From contig DGRE01000050.1 of the NCBI GenBank assembly GCA_002389905.1, positions 27,218-91,217 on the forward strand: a stretch of DNA of 64,000 nucleotides, given 5' to 3'. Of the stretch, positions 26,137-34,300 are shown in pieces. Both the position numbers and the translations under genes were made by a program. This stretch comes from Hungatella sp. UBA4396. Lineage in GTDB: Bacteria; Bacillota; Clostridia; Lachnospirales; Lachnospiraceae. The notes under the pieces are model-generated. The model was given only the letters and a program-made list of their open reading frames with translations, searched no databases and was not told the origin of the DNA. Position 1 is the first letter of the stretch. Every line of letters starts with the position of its first letter.

Positions 26137-26156
26137 TATCAGGCAAAATAGAATTC

Positions 26157-26199
26157 AAAAAGGTGTGAAAAAGAGATCCATCTCTTTCCACACCTTTTT
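26157..26199. terminator. strong hairpin terminator, probably bidirectional
   Basis: Long near-perfect inverted repeat: AAAAAGGTGTG and AGAGAT on the left pair with ATCTCT and CACACCTTTTT on the right. A-run and T-run flanks make it usable from both strands; it lies between the remnant on the + strand and the Spo0E-like gene on the minus strand. Confidence 0.8.
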
Positions 26200-26237
26200 G
26201 AAATCTGTATCAGCGCATCCCACAGGCTTCTATACCA

Positions 26238-26390
26238 TCAGTAGCCTGCAGCAATATATTGTTCAATTAGTTTATCCAGCTCAATACTCCTCAAGTAAAT
26301 AACATCTTTATCATCGTGCTCAATGCTGGTATTTAATCTAATTCTTGCTTCTTCAATATCATGTATCAACTCTTCTTTTGACATCGTCAT
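26238..26390 (-). CDS. Spo0E-family aspartyl-phosphate phosphatase
   Basis: Small helical-hairpin phosphatase, 50 residues, of the family that removes phosphate from Spo0A and so delays sporulation. The signature is SIELDKLIEQY (Ser-x-Glu-Leu-Asp) in the second helix; the first helix is KEELIHDIEEARIRLN. ATG 26388-26390 follows AAGGAG by 9 bases; the longer upstream frame lies inside lgt and has no ribosome site. It overlaps the end of lgt by 32 bases on the same strand, so it is probably co-transcribed with lgt. Confidence 0.85.
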   Translation of the reverse strand: MTMSKEELIHDIEEARIRLNTSIEHDDKDVIYLRSIELDKLIEQYIAAGY

Positions 26391-27270
26391 AATCTGTTTC
26401 TCCTTTGCTCTTTTTTCGTATCTGTCTGTTTTTACAGAAGAGCACAAGAGCCGATACACCTACCAAAATAATAGACAATGCCTGAGACACAGGAATGCCA
26501 GTACTAAAAAATATCAACTGGTCTGTACGCAGCCCTTCAATCCATGCCCGTCCTAAACCATAGCCAAGCAGGTAGAGAAAAAGTATCTCCCCATCAAACC
26601 TCTTACGTTTCCGGTACCAAAGCAGGAATACCAGAACGCAGAGATTCCAGGCTGATTCATACATGAAGGTAGGATGTACCTGAATATACTCTATACCGTC
26701 TTTTACGATCAAATGATCTAAAAGCTCCCTGGATATCATGCTCTCATTAACCAGCGCCCTTCTGATTCTCATGGCAAACAGGCTTTCAGTATATCCGCCA
26801 AATGCTTCGCAATTAAAGAAGTTTCCCCATCTTCCTATAATCTGCCCGGTTATTAAACCTAGACAACCGGTATCTGCCAAGGAAAAGAAAGAAAGTTTCT
26901 TCGCCTTGGTATAAATGAGAAGAGTAATAACAGCTCCTATGATGCCCCCATAGATCGCCAGTCCCCCTCCTCTGAGATTTAAAATCTGAATCAGGTCATC
27001 CTTATAATTATCCCAATCAAAGATCACGTAATAGGCTCTCGCACCTATAATTGAAACAATGATCGCATACAAGGCAAAATCCATATATATTTCCGGATCT
27101 TCTCCTCTGCGTTTTGCATCACTGATTGCAATACAGAGGCCCGCTAAAATTCCAATCCCTATAATAATCCCGTAAAATGCGATGCGGAATCCAAATATCG
27201 TGATACTGTTTTGCAAATGGTCAATGGTAATCCCCAAATTTACAAAACTAATATCCGCCGAATTTGCCAT
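26359..27270 (-). CDS. lgt: prolipoprotein diacylglyceryl transferase
   Basis: Membrane enzyme that attaches diacylglycerol to the lipobox cysteine of prolipoproteins. 303 residues, seven transmembrane segments, with the Lgt signature GRWGNFFNCEAFGG near 147 and HPTFMYESAWN near 200. A basic tail (RQIRKKSKGETDYDDVKRR) follows the last helix and overlaps the Spo0E-like gene. ATG 27270 follows AAAGGAG by 7 bases. The lipoproteins in this window (BMP, amino-acid SBP, TPR protein) are among its expected substrates. Confidence 0.95.
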   Translation of the reverse strand: MANSADISFVNLGITIDHLQNSITIFGFRIAFYGIIIGIGILAGLCIAISDAKRRGEDPEIYMDFALYAIIVSIIGARAYYVIFDWDNYKDDLIQILNLRGGGLAIYGGIIGAVITLLIYTKAKKLSFFSLADTGCLGLITGQIIGRWGNFFNCEAFGGYTESLFAMRIRRALVNESMISRELLDHLIVKDGIEYIQVHPTFMYESAWNLCVLVFLLWYRKRKRFDGEILFLYLLGYGLGRAWIEGLRTDQLIFFSTGIPVSQALSIILVGVSALVLFCKNRQIRKKSKGETDYDDVKRRVDT

Positions 27271-27297
27271 TCGTCTTCTCCTTTCGATGTTTTCTTT

Positions 27298-27326
27298 ATT
27301 TTACCCCGTAAAAACGCAAAAATCAA
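27298..27326 (-). promoter_or_regulatory. promoter of lgt
   Basis: Minus strand: -35 TTGATT (27321-27326), 17 bp, -10 TAAAAT (27298-27303), about 28 bp before the ATG. Confidence 0.55.
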
Positions 27327-27477
27327 ACGAATTCGCCCGACATATTCATCTATAATTCGACAAAAGAAAACGGTTCCTGCGTTTTTTACTTTTATTTTTA
27401 AGTAATATATGTTATTCTATATTAGTTATAGATAAAAATCAACTATAAATATAAACAATATTAGGAAGGTAATTGAT

Positions 27478-28575
27478 ATGAAATTAGGTATTGTCGGATT
27501 GCCCAACGTAGGCAAGAGCACTCTGTTTAACTCCCTTACAAAGGCCGGTGCAGAGTCTGCTAACTATCCATTCTGTACCATTGATCCCAACATAGGAGTT
27601 GTTCTGGTTCCCGATGCCCGCTTAGGACAGCTTGCTGCTCTTTACGATTCCGCCAAAATCACTCCTGCTGTTATCGAATTTGTGGACATTGCAGGTCTTG
27701 TAAAAGGAGCTTCTAAGGGAGAAGGTCTGGGCAATCAGTTTCTTTCCAACATCAGGGAGGTAGATGCCATCGTCCATGTTGTGCGCTGCTTTGAAAACGG
27801 CAACGTAATCCATGTGGATGGAAGTGTAGACCCAATCCGTGATATTGAGACCATTAACCTGGAACTGATCTTTTCTGACTTGGAAATCTTAGACCGCCGC
27901 ATTGCCAAGACCACAAAAGGCGCCATGAATGACAAAGCCATGGCAAAGGAGCTGACAGTCTTAAAGAAGATCAAAGCTCACTTAGAGGATGGCAATCTGG
28001 CAAGGAGTCTGGAGACAGAGGATAACGATGAAATGGATTTCATCTCTTCTTTAAATCTTCTCACGTTCAAGCCAGTTATCTTCGCCGCAAATGTCAGCGA
28101 GGACGATTTAGCCGATGACGGCGCTTCTAACGAATACGTGGGAAGGGTCCGGGAATTTGCAAAAGAAAATCACTGCGAGGTCTTTGTCATCTGTGCACAG
28201 ATTGAACAGGAAATCGCAGAGCTGGAAGAAGATGAAAAAAAGATGTTTCTGGAAGATTTAGGTCTGACAGAATCCGGCCTTGAAAAACTGATCGCAGCCA
28301 GCTACCATCTGCTGGGCCTCATCAGCTACTTAACTGCCGGCCCCACCGAAACAAGAGCCTGGACCATTAAAGAAGGCACAAAAGCTCCCCAGGCAGCCGG
28401 AAAGATCCACACTGATTTTGAGCGCGGCTTTATCCGGGCAGAGGTGGTAAATTACCAGGACCTTTTAGACTGCAAAACCTACAGCGCTGCCAAGGACAAG
28501 GGCCTGGTGCGCCTGGAAGGAAAAGAATATGTAGTCAAGGATGGCGATGTAGTTCTGTTCCGCTTTAATGTATAA
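27478..28575 (+). CDS. ychF: ribosome-associated ATPase/GTPase YchF (OLA1 family)
   Basis: Obg-related P-loop protein of 365 residues. G1 GLPNVGKSTLFN at 7, G3 DIAGLVKGASKGEGLGNQFL near 64, and NVSE (about 203) replacing the usual NKxD, which in this family favours ATP over GTP. The TGS domain is at the C-terminus (TKAPQAAGKIHTDFERGF and on). Binds ribosomes and is implicated in stress responses. AGGAAGG lies upstream of ATG 27478; a clear terminator follows the gene. Full length. Confidence 0.95.
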   Translation: MKLGIVGLPNVGKSTLFNSLTKAGAESANYPFCTIDPNIGVVLVPDARLGQLAALYDSAKITPAVIEFVDIAGLVKGASKGEGLGNQFLSNIREVDAIVHVVRCFENGNVIHVDGSVDPIRDIETINLELIFSDLEILDRRIAKTTKGAMNDKAMAKELTVLKKIKAHLEDGNLARSLETEDNDEMDFISSLNLLTFKPVIFAANVSEDDLADDGASNEYVGRVREFAKENHCEVFVICAQIEQEIAELEEDEKKMFLEDLGLTESGLEKLIAASYHLLGLISYLTAGPTETRAWTIKEGTKAPQAAGKIHTDFERGFIRAEVVNYQDLLDCKTYSAAKDKGLVRLEGKEYVVKDGDVVLFRFNV

Positions 28576-28598
28576 TCGTATCATGGAATCATTTCATA

Positions 28599-28625
28599 CC
28601 GGCGTCTTCTGGCGCCGGACTTTTT
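28599..28625 (+). terminator. terminator after ychF
   Basis: CCGGCGTC (28599-28606), TTCT loop, GGCGCCGG (28611-28618), then ACTTTTT. Compact GC hairpin plus T-run. Confidence 0.9.
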
Positions 28626-28789
28626 ATGCCCAAAGCTCATCCACTGCTTTCCCGGCAGAGATTGATAAAGTATATCAATAACAAGATTTTCCTTGTAAAC
28701 TTCCTTTCTTATGCTATAATATGACGTGGTTAAAAAGTGCCTTTGAAATACCTTATAAAAAGACAAGATAAAAAGGGAGCATTTGCAAT

Positions 28790-29416
28790 ATGAAAACATT
28801 TATAAAAGCAGTCATGGCCGGAATCGCCATCAGTGCCGGAGGAGTCGTTTATTTAAGTCTGGAGAATCACATTGCCGGTTCTTTTTTATTTTCCATCGGA
28901 TTATTTACCATCTACGCCTTTGGACTCAATCTGTATACCGGAAAAATCTGCTATATCGTTCAGGAAAAACCCGCTTACTTATTACGTGTGCTTAATGTGT
29001 ACCTGGGGAATTTTGTCGGAACCGCAGGAACCGGATACATATTCAGAAATACAAAGCTGGCCCGGCTGATCGGACATACCCAGGAGCTTGTGGTTGGAAA
29101 GCTGTCCGATACCTTGTTCAGCACCTTTATTATGGCAGTCATGTGCGGAATCATGATGTGCATTGCCGTAATCGGCTACCAGACCATAACGGACGGCATA
29201 GGGAAATATCTGGCTCTGATTCTGCCCATTATGGTATTCATCCTTTCCGGGTACGAGCACAGCATTGCAGATATGTTTTATTTCACCATAGCCGGTGTAT
29301 GGGGCAAAAAGGCTTTTTTATACCTTCTCATCATTTCCCTGGGAAATATGGCCGGAGGATGTCTGATTCCTTTATCGAAAAGATATTTTAATGAGGAAAT
29401 GCCCTCCCTCCACTGA
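28790..29416 (+). CDS. short formate/nitrite-transporter-family channel
   Basis: FNT-family membrane protein of 208 residues with six hydrophobic segments. The family landmarks are recognisable: GLNLYTGKI near the first re-entrant loop, SGYEHSIADMFYF before the last helices, LGNMAGGCL at the end. It is about 50-60 residues shorter than FocA/NirC (about 260-280), lacking most of the cytoplasmic N-terminal helix and some loops. Substrate could be formate, nitrite, hydrosulfide or a short-chain acid. Single gene after the ychF terminator; ATG 28790 with GGGAG upstream. Confidence 0.8.
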   Translation: MKTFIKAVMAGIAISAGGVVYLSLENHIAGSFLFSIGLFTIYAFGLNLYTGKICYIVQEKPAYLLRVLNVYLGNFVGTAGTGYIFRNTKLARLIGHTQELVVGKLSDTLFSTFIMAVMCGIMMCIAVIGYQTITDGIGKYLALILPIMVFILSGYEHSIADMFYFTIAGVWGKKAFLYLLIISLGNMAGGCLIPLSKRYFNEEMPSLH

Positions 29417-29426
29417 AATTTAAAAT

Positions 29427-29472
29427 GCCTTTCCGTGGCGGGCTGTTTAAACAGCTCATCTAACGGAAAGGC
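29427..29472. terminator. nested hairpin after the FNT gene
   Basis: Outer stem GCCTTTCCGT (29427-29436) with ACGGAAAGGC (29463-29472); inside it a second palindrome AGCTGTTTAAACAGCT-like (GGCTGTTTAAACAGCTC). There is no T-run on the + side; on the minus strand ATTTTAAATTT follows. Probably the shared end structure for the FNT gene and the small minus-strand gene at 29479. Confidence 0.55.
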
Positions 29473-29478
29473 CCTGAA

Positions 29479-29592
29479 CTAAATCCACCTTGTCATAAAA
29501 TAAATAAAAAGCACAGATATGAGAAGCAGCAGTTTAATATTGAAGCCGGTGAGGTGATTCCGAAAACTCTGACCTTGAATTCTTCTGAACAT
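29479..29592 (-). CDS. small membrane peptide, 37 residues
   Basis: ATG 29590-29592 with GGAG six bases upstream opens a 37-codon frame ending at TAG 29479-29481. The product has a basic N-terminus (MFRRIQGQSFRNHLTG) and one hydrophobic helix (IKLLLLISVLFIYFM) with a TRWI end. Inverted-repeat structures lie just downstream. No homologue is recognised; the good ribosome site and protein-like composition are the only support. Confidence 0.45.
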   Translation of the reverse strand: MFRRIQGQSFRNHLTGFNIKLLLLISVLFIYFMTRWI

Positions 29593-29787
29593 ATTTTCTC
29601 CATCCTTTCTCTATTTTCAGTAAAATTGATTCCATTTCTTTATAAAAACTTCCATCTATATAATATAGTAACCAAAAATACCAATATTTTATAGGTTACA
29701 ATTTTTGTTGTTTATACAACTATTTTTCGTAACATCCAGTAATTTCCAATTTTGAAAGCTTCTATAGTAAAAACAGGCCCAGGATGG
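29593..29787. other. AT-rich stretch upstream of the 37-residue gene
   Basis: About 195 bases without a gene. It contains a loose inverted repeat GTAACC/GGTTAC near 29669-29700 and a GTTGTATAAACAAC dyad near 29707-29720. Probably holds the promoter of the small minus-strand gene. Confidence 0.35.
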
Positions 29788-29792
29788 AAAAA

Positions 29793-29821
29793 GGCAGCCT
29801 GCTCTTTGCCTGCAGACTGCC
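29793..29821 (-). terminator. terminator of the gltBD operon
   Basis: GGCAGCCTGC (29793-29802) pairs with GCAGACTGCC (29812-29821) with one mismatch, followed on the minus strand by TTTTT. It lies 24 bases after the gltD stop. Confidence 0.75.
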
Positions 29822-29844
29822 TCTTCGTTTCTCTCTATAAACTT

Positions 29845-31332
29845 TTATGCCAAATTCGAATATCCCATCAGACTGGCATCCACCTCTCTTGCCGCTTCCC
29901 TGCCTTCCCTGATGGCCCAGACCACCAGAGACTGGCCTCTGCGCATATCTCCTGCCGCAAATACCTTATCCACATTGGTTTTGTATTTCCCATTGGCTGT
30001 TTCAACATTGGTCCTGCCATCCAGCTTCACGCCAAAGGCTTCCGCAACGTAGCTCTGGGCTCCTAAAAATCCAGCAGCAATCAGAACCAGGTCCGCAGGA
30101 ACTTCCTTTTCGCTTCCTGCTACCGGCTCCATGGTCATGCGGCCTGTTTTTTCATCCTTTTTCGGCTCCAGGCTCATGAGAACGGCCTTCACAACCTTTC
30201 CCGACTTATCTTTCATGAATTCCTTTACCGTGGTCTGGTAAACCCTTGGATCTTTGCCAAATACGGTAATGGACTCCTCCTGGCCGTAATCGGTTTTTAA
30301 AACCTTGGGCCATTCCGGCCAGCTATTGTCCGGGGTACGGCTTTCGGGAAGCTTGGGCATCATCTCAAGCTGGGTCACTGAGGCACATCCATGGCGGATG
30401 GCAGTTCCCACACAGTCATTTCCCGTATCTCCGCCTCCGATAACCAGGACGTGCCTTCCCTTTGCCGATATATAGCTCTTATCCTGCATATTGGAATTTA
30501 GCAAACTTTTTGTGGTGGACTTTAAAAAATCCACTGCAAAATAAATCCCTTCCCCATCTCTTCCAGGAACCTTTAAATCCCTGGGATTAGAGGCTCCGCA
30601 GGCCAGAATGATCCTGTCAAATTCCTTAAGCAGCTCCTTTGCCCTCCGGCTCTTTCCCGCATCAACACCCGTCACAAAGGAAACACCTTCTTCCCTCATG
30701 ATATCCGCCTTCCGGTCAATGATGTGCTTCTCCAGCTTCATGTTGGGAATTCCGTACATCAGAAGACCGCCGATCCGGTCGTCCCTCTCCAGTACGGTTA
30801 CGCTGTGTCCCCTCTTGTTCAGCTGGTCCGCCGCCGCCAATCCCGCAGGACCGGAACCGATAACAGCCACCTTTTTACCGGTTCTCAGCTTAGGCGGATT
30901 AGGAGCCGCCAGACCGTTTTTATAGGCCCGTTCCACAATGGCGTATTCATTTTCCTTAATGGCAACCGGATCTCCGTTTAAGCCGCAGGTACATGCGCTC
31001 TCACATGGCGCAGGGCACACTCTGGCAGTGAATTCAGGAAAACTGTTGGTCTTTTTCAGCCTGTTATAAGCCTGATGCCAGGTTCCCGTATACACAAGCT
31101 CATTCCACTCCGGAATTAAGTTGTTTAAGGGACAGCCGGAAACCATTCCCTTTAAGATCACGCCGGACTGGCAGAAGGGGACGCCGCAGTCCATGCAGCG
31201 GGCGCCCTGGCACCGTTGTTCTTTTTCGGAAAGATGCAGATGGAACTCGTTATAATCCTTGATACGGTCCTTGGGATCTACGTTTTTTCCTGTTTCTCTG
31301 TTATATTCTAAAAATCCTGTCGGTTTTCCCAT
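29845..31332 (-). CDS. gltD: glutamate synthase small subunit
   Basis: FAD- and iron-sulfur-containing subunit that passes electrons from NAD(P)H to GltB for glutamate synthesis from glutamine and 2-oxoglutarate. 495 residues. The N-terminal domain has the two 4Fe-4S cysteine clusters (ARCMDCGVPFC near 41 and CPAPCESACTCG near 94); the reductase domain has GSGPAGLAAA near 150 and GGGDTGNDC near 290. ATG 31330-31332 follows AAGGAGGAG; the longer frame overlaps gltB without a ribosome site. It follows gltB by 13 bases. Confidence 0.95.
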   Translation of the reverse strand: MGKPTGFLEYNRETGKNVDPKDRIKDYNEFHLHLSEKEQRCQGARCMDCGVPFCQSGVILKGMVSGCPLNNLIPEWNELVYTGTWHQAYNRLKKTNSFPEFTARVCPAPCESACTCGLNGDPVAIKENEYAIVERAYKNGLAAPNPPKLRTGKKVAVIGSGPAGLAAADQLNKRGHSVTVLERDDRIGGLLMYGIPNMKLEKHIIDRKADIMREEGVSFVTGVDAGKSRRAKELLKEFDRIILACGASNPRDLKVPGRDGEGIYFAVDFLKSTTKSLLNSNMQDKSYISAKGRHVLVIGGGDTGNDCVGTAIRHGCASVTQLEMMPKLPESRTPDNSWPEWPKVLKTDYGQEESITVFGKDPRVYQTTVKEFMKDKSGKVVKAVLMSLEPKKDEKTGRMTMEPVAGSEKEVPADLVLIAAGFLGAQSYVAEAFGVKLDGRTNVETANGKYKTNVDKVFAAGDMRRGQSLVVWAIREGREAAREVDASLMGYSNLA

Positions 31333-31345
31333 GATCTGCTCCTCC

Positions 31346-34300
31346 TTAATTTTTTGTATTAGCATAAAATGCTTCGATCTGTGCCTGCTCACTGCTTAAG
31401 CCTTTTTCCTCCATCTGGACGATGGTATTGAGCATACGCCTGTAATCATGAGGAAGGATTTTCTTAAATTTAGGCAGATATTCTCCAAAATTGTCCAGAA
31501 TCTCTTTTCCTTTTGCAGAATTGGTATAAGCCACATGCTCCTTAATCATAGCCTTCAGTTCAAGAACATCGTATTTATTGGTGACCTCTTCAAGGGAAAC
31601 CATTTCCTTATTTAGCCTCTTATACAAATCCCTCTTTTCATCCAGCACGTAAGCGATGCCTCCGCTCATTCCTGCAGCAAAATTCTTACCGGTAGGCCCA
31701 AGGACTACCACACGTCCGCCTGTCATGTATTCACATCCGTGGTCTCCCACACCCTCTACAACCGCAGAGGCTCCGGAATTTCGGACGCAGAACCGTTCTC
31801 CTGCAATTCCGCAGATAAATACCTTTCCGCTGGTAGCCCCGTATAAAGCCACGTTTCCGATGACAATATTATCCTGAGGCTTGAATCTTATGCCCTGAGG
31901 AGGGTATACCACCAGCTTGCCGCCGGAAAGCCCCTTGCCGAAGTAATCGTTGCTGTCGCCTATCAGTTCCAGGGTAAGTCCTCTTGGAATAAAGGCACCA
32001 AAGCTCTGGCCGCCGCTTCCCGTACAGTTAATGGTAAAGGTGTCCTCAGGAAGCCCCTCCGGATACAGCCTTGTGATGGCAGAGCCGAAAATAGTGCCCA
32101 AAGCCCGGTCCGTATTGGAAACATCGATCTGAAGGCTTTTCTTTTGTCCTGACTCCAGGGCCTGTTTTAACTTCTTAAGGAGCACCCTTTCATCAATGGT
32201 TTTATCCAGCTCAAAATCATATGCCTGCTTCTGGTCATAGCCCGCCAGCTTCTGCCCTGCATAAGGATTTCCCAAAATAGCGGTAAAGTCCACCTTTCCT
32301 GCCCGTTCAGAAGGAAGAATCTCCTTCTTTTTCAGCAGGTCCGTTCTTCCCACCAGTTCATCCACCTTGCGGATTCCCAATTTTGCCATATACTCCCGGA
32401 ACTCATTTGCAATAAAATACATGAAATTAACCACGTATTCCGGTTTTCCCTTATAACGCTTTCTAAGCTCCGGGTTCTGGGTGGCGATTCCCACCGGGCA
32501 GGTATCTAAATTGCAGACCCTCATCATCACGCATCCCAGAGTCACAAGGGGGGCTGTAGCAAAGCCGAATTCTTCTGCTCCCAGCATACAGGCAATGGCA
32601 ACATCCCGGCCTGTCATCAGCTTTCCGTCCGTCTCTAAAATCACCTTATCCCGAAGTCCGTTCATGATTAGGGTCTGATGAACTTCAGAAATACCAAGCT
32701 CCCAGGGAAGGCCCGCGTTATAAATGGAATTTCTGGGGGCAGCTCCTGTTCCTCCGTCAGAGCCTGACACAAGGATGACCTGAGCCCCTGCCTTTGCAAC
32801 GCCAGCGGCAATGGTTCCCACTCCTGCCTCAGAAACCAGCTTAACGGAAATTCTGGCACTGGTGTTGGAATTTTTAAGGTCATAAATCAACTGGGCCAGG
32901 TCCTCTATGGAGTAAATATCATGATGAGGGGGCGGGGAAATCAGACCTACACCCGAGGTAGAATGTCTGGTCTTAGCCACCCACGGATATACCTTTGCCC
33001 CCGGAAGCTGGCCACCCTCTCCCGGCTTAGCGCCCTGGGCCATTTTAATCTGAATCTCCTTTGCGCTCACCAGATATCTGGAGGTCACGCCGAACCGTCC
33101 GGAAGCCACCTGCTTAATGGCAGAACAGCGGTTTAGTCCGTCAGGACCTGCAGTCAGACGCTCCAGGCTTTCTCCTCCCTCTCCGCTGTTGGACTTGCCG
33201 TGAATCCGGTTCATGGCAATTGCCAGGGTTTCATGGGCTTCCTGAGAAATGGAGCCGTAAGACATAGCTCCTGTCTTAAAGCGTTTTACAATGGATTCTA
33301 CACTTTCCACTTGTTCAAGAGGAATTTCCTTTGATTTCGAATAATCAAGCTCCAGCAGGCTTCGTAAGTTGACCGTCTGGCCTTCCTCTGTCAGCGCATG
33401 GGTATATTCCTTAAAGGTCTCATAGCTTCCCGTTCTGGCGGCTTCCTGGAGAAGGTGAATGGTCACAGGATTGTATAAATGCTCCTCCTGTCCCGCTCTC
33501 TCCTTATGGCTTCCCACGCTGTCCAGGGTTAAGTCCACATCAAGGCCAAGAGGATCAAAGGCCGCGGAATGAAGAGTATCCATATCGCTTGCAATATCTT
33601 CTAAAGTAATTCCACCCACCCGGCTGACCGTATCCGTAAAATACTTATCAATTACCTGTCTGGAAATGCCGATGGCCTCAAATATCTGGGCCCCCTGGTA
33701 GGACTGAATGGTGGAAATTCCCATCTTGGAGGCAATCTTTACAATGCCGTGAAGGATTGCAGAGTTGTAATCATCAACAGCGGCATAATAGTCCTTATCC
33801 AGCATCTGATTTTCAATGAGGGAGCGGATGGACTCCTGAGCCAAATAGGGATTGACCGCACAGGCTCCGTATCCCAGCAGGGTTGCAAAATGATGTATCC
33901 CTCTGGGCTCCCCGCTCTCTAAAATCAGAGCTACAGAAGTTCTCTTCTTCGTCTTTACCAGATGCTGCTGAAGAGCAGATACGGCAAGGAGAGAAGGAAT
34001 GGGCACATGATTTTCATCAATATCCCGGTCAGACAGGATGATGATATTGGCTCCATCCCGGTGAGCCCGGTCTGCCTCCAGAAACAGCCTGTCAATGGCC
34101 TTTTCCAGAGAAGTATTCTTATAATAAGTAATGGGAATCACTTCTACCTGAAAGCCGGGCTTTTTCATATGCTTGATCCGCAGCAAATCCGTACAGGTCA
34201 GGATTGGATTGATAACCTTTAATATCTTGCAGTTTTCCGCCTCTTCCTTTAAAATGTTTCCTTCCTCGCCCACATAAACCGTGGTGGAGGTGACAATTTC

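Noticed and set aside
29793..29821. Possible fourth copy of the 48-bp repeat (shares CTCTTTGCCTGCAG)
   Set aside because: Similarity is limited to about 14 bases and is explained by the gltBD terminator stem; the GAGGACCCTCT part is missing.
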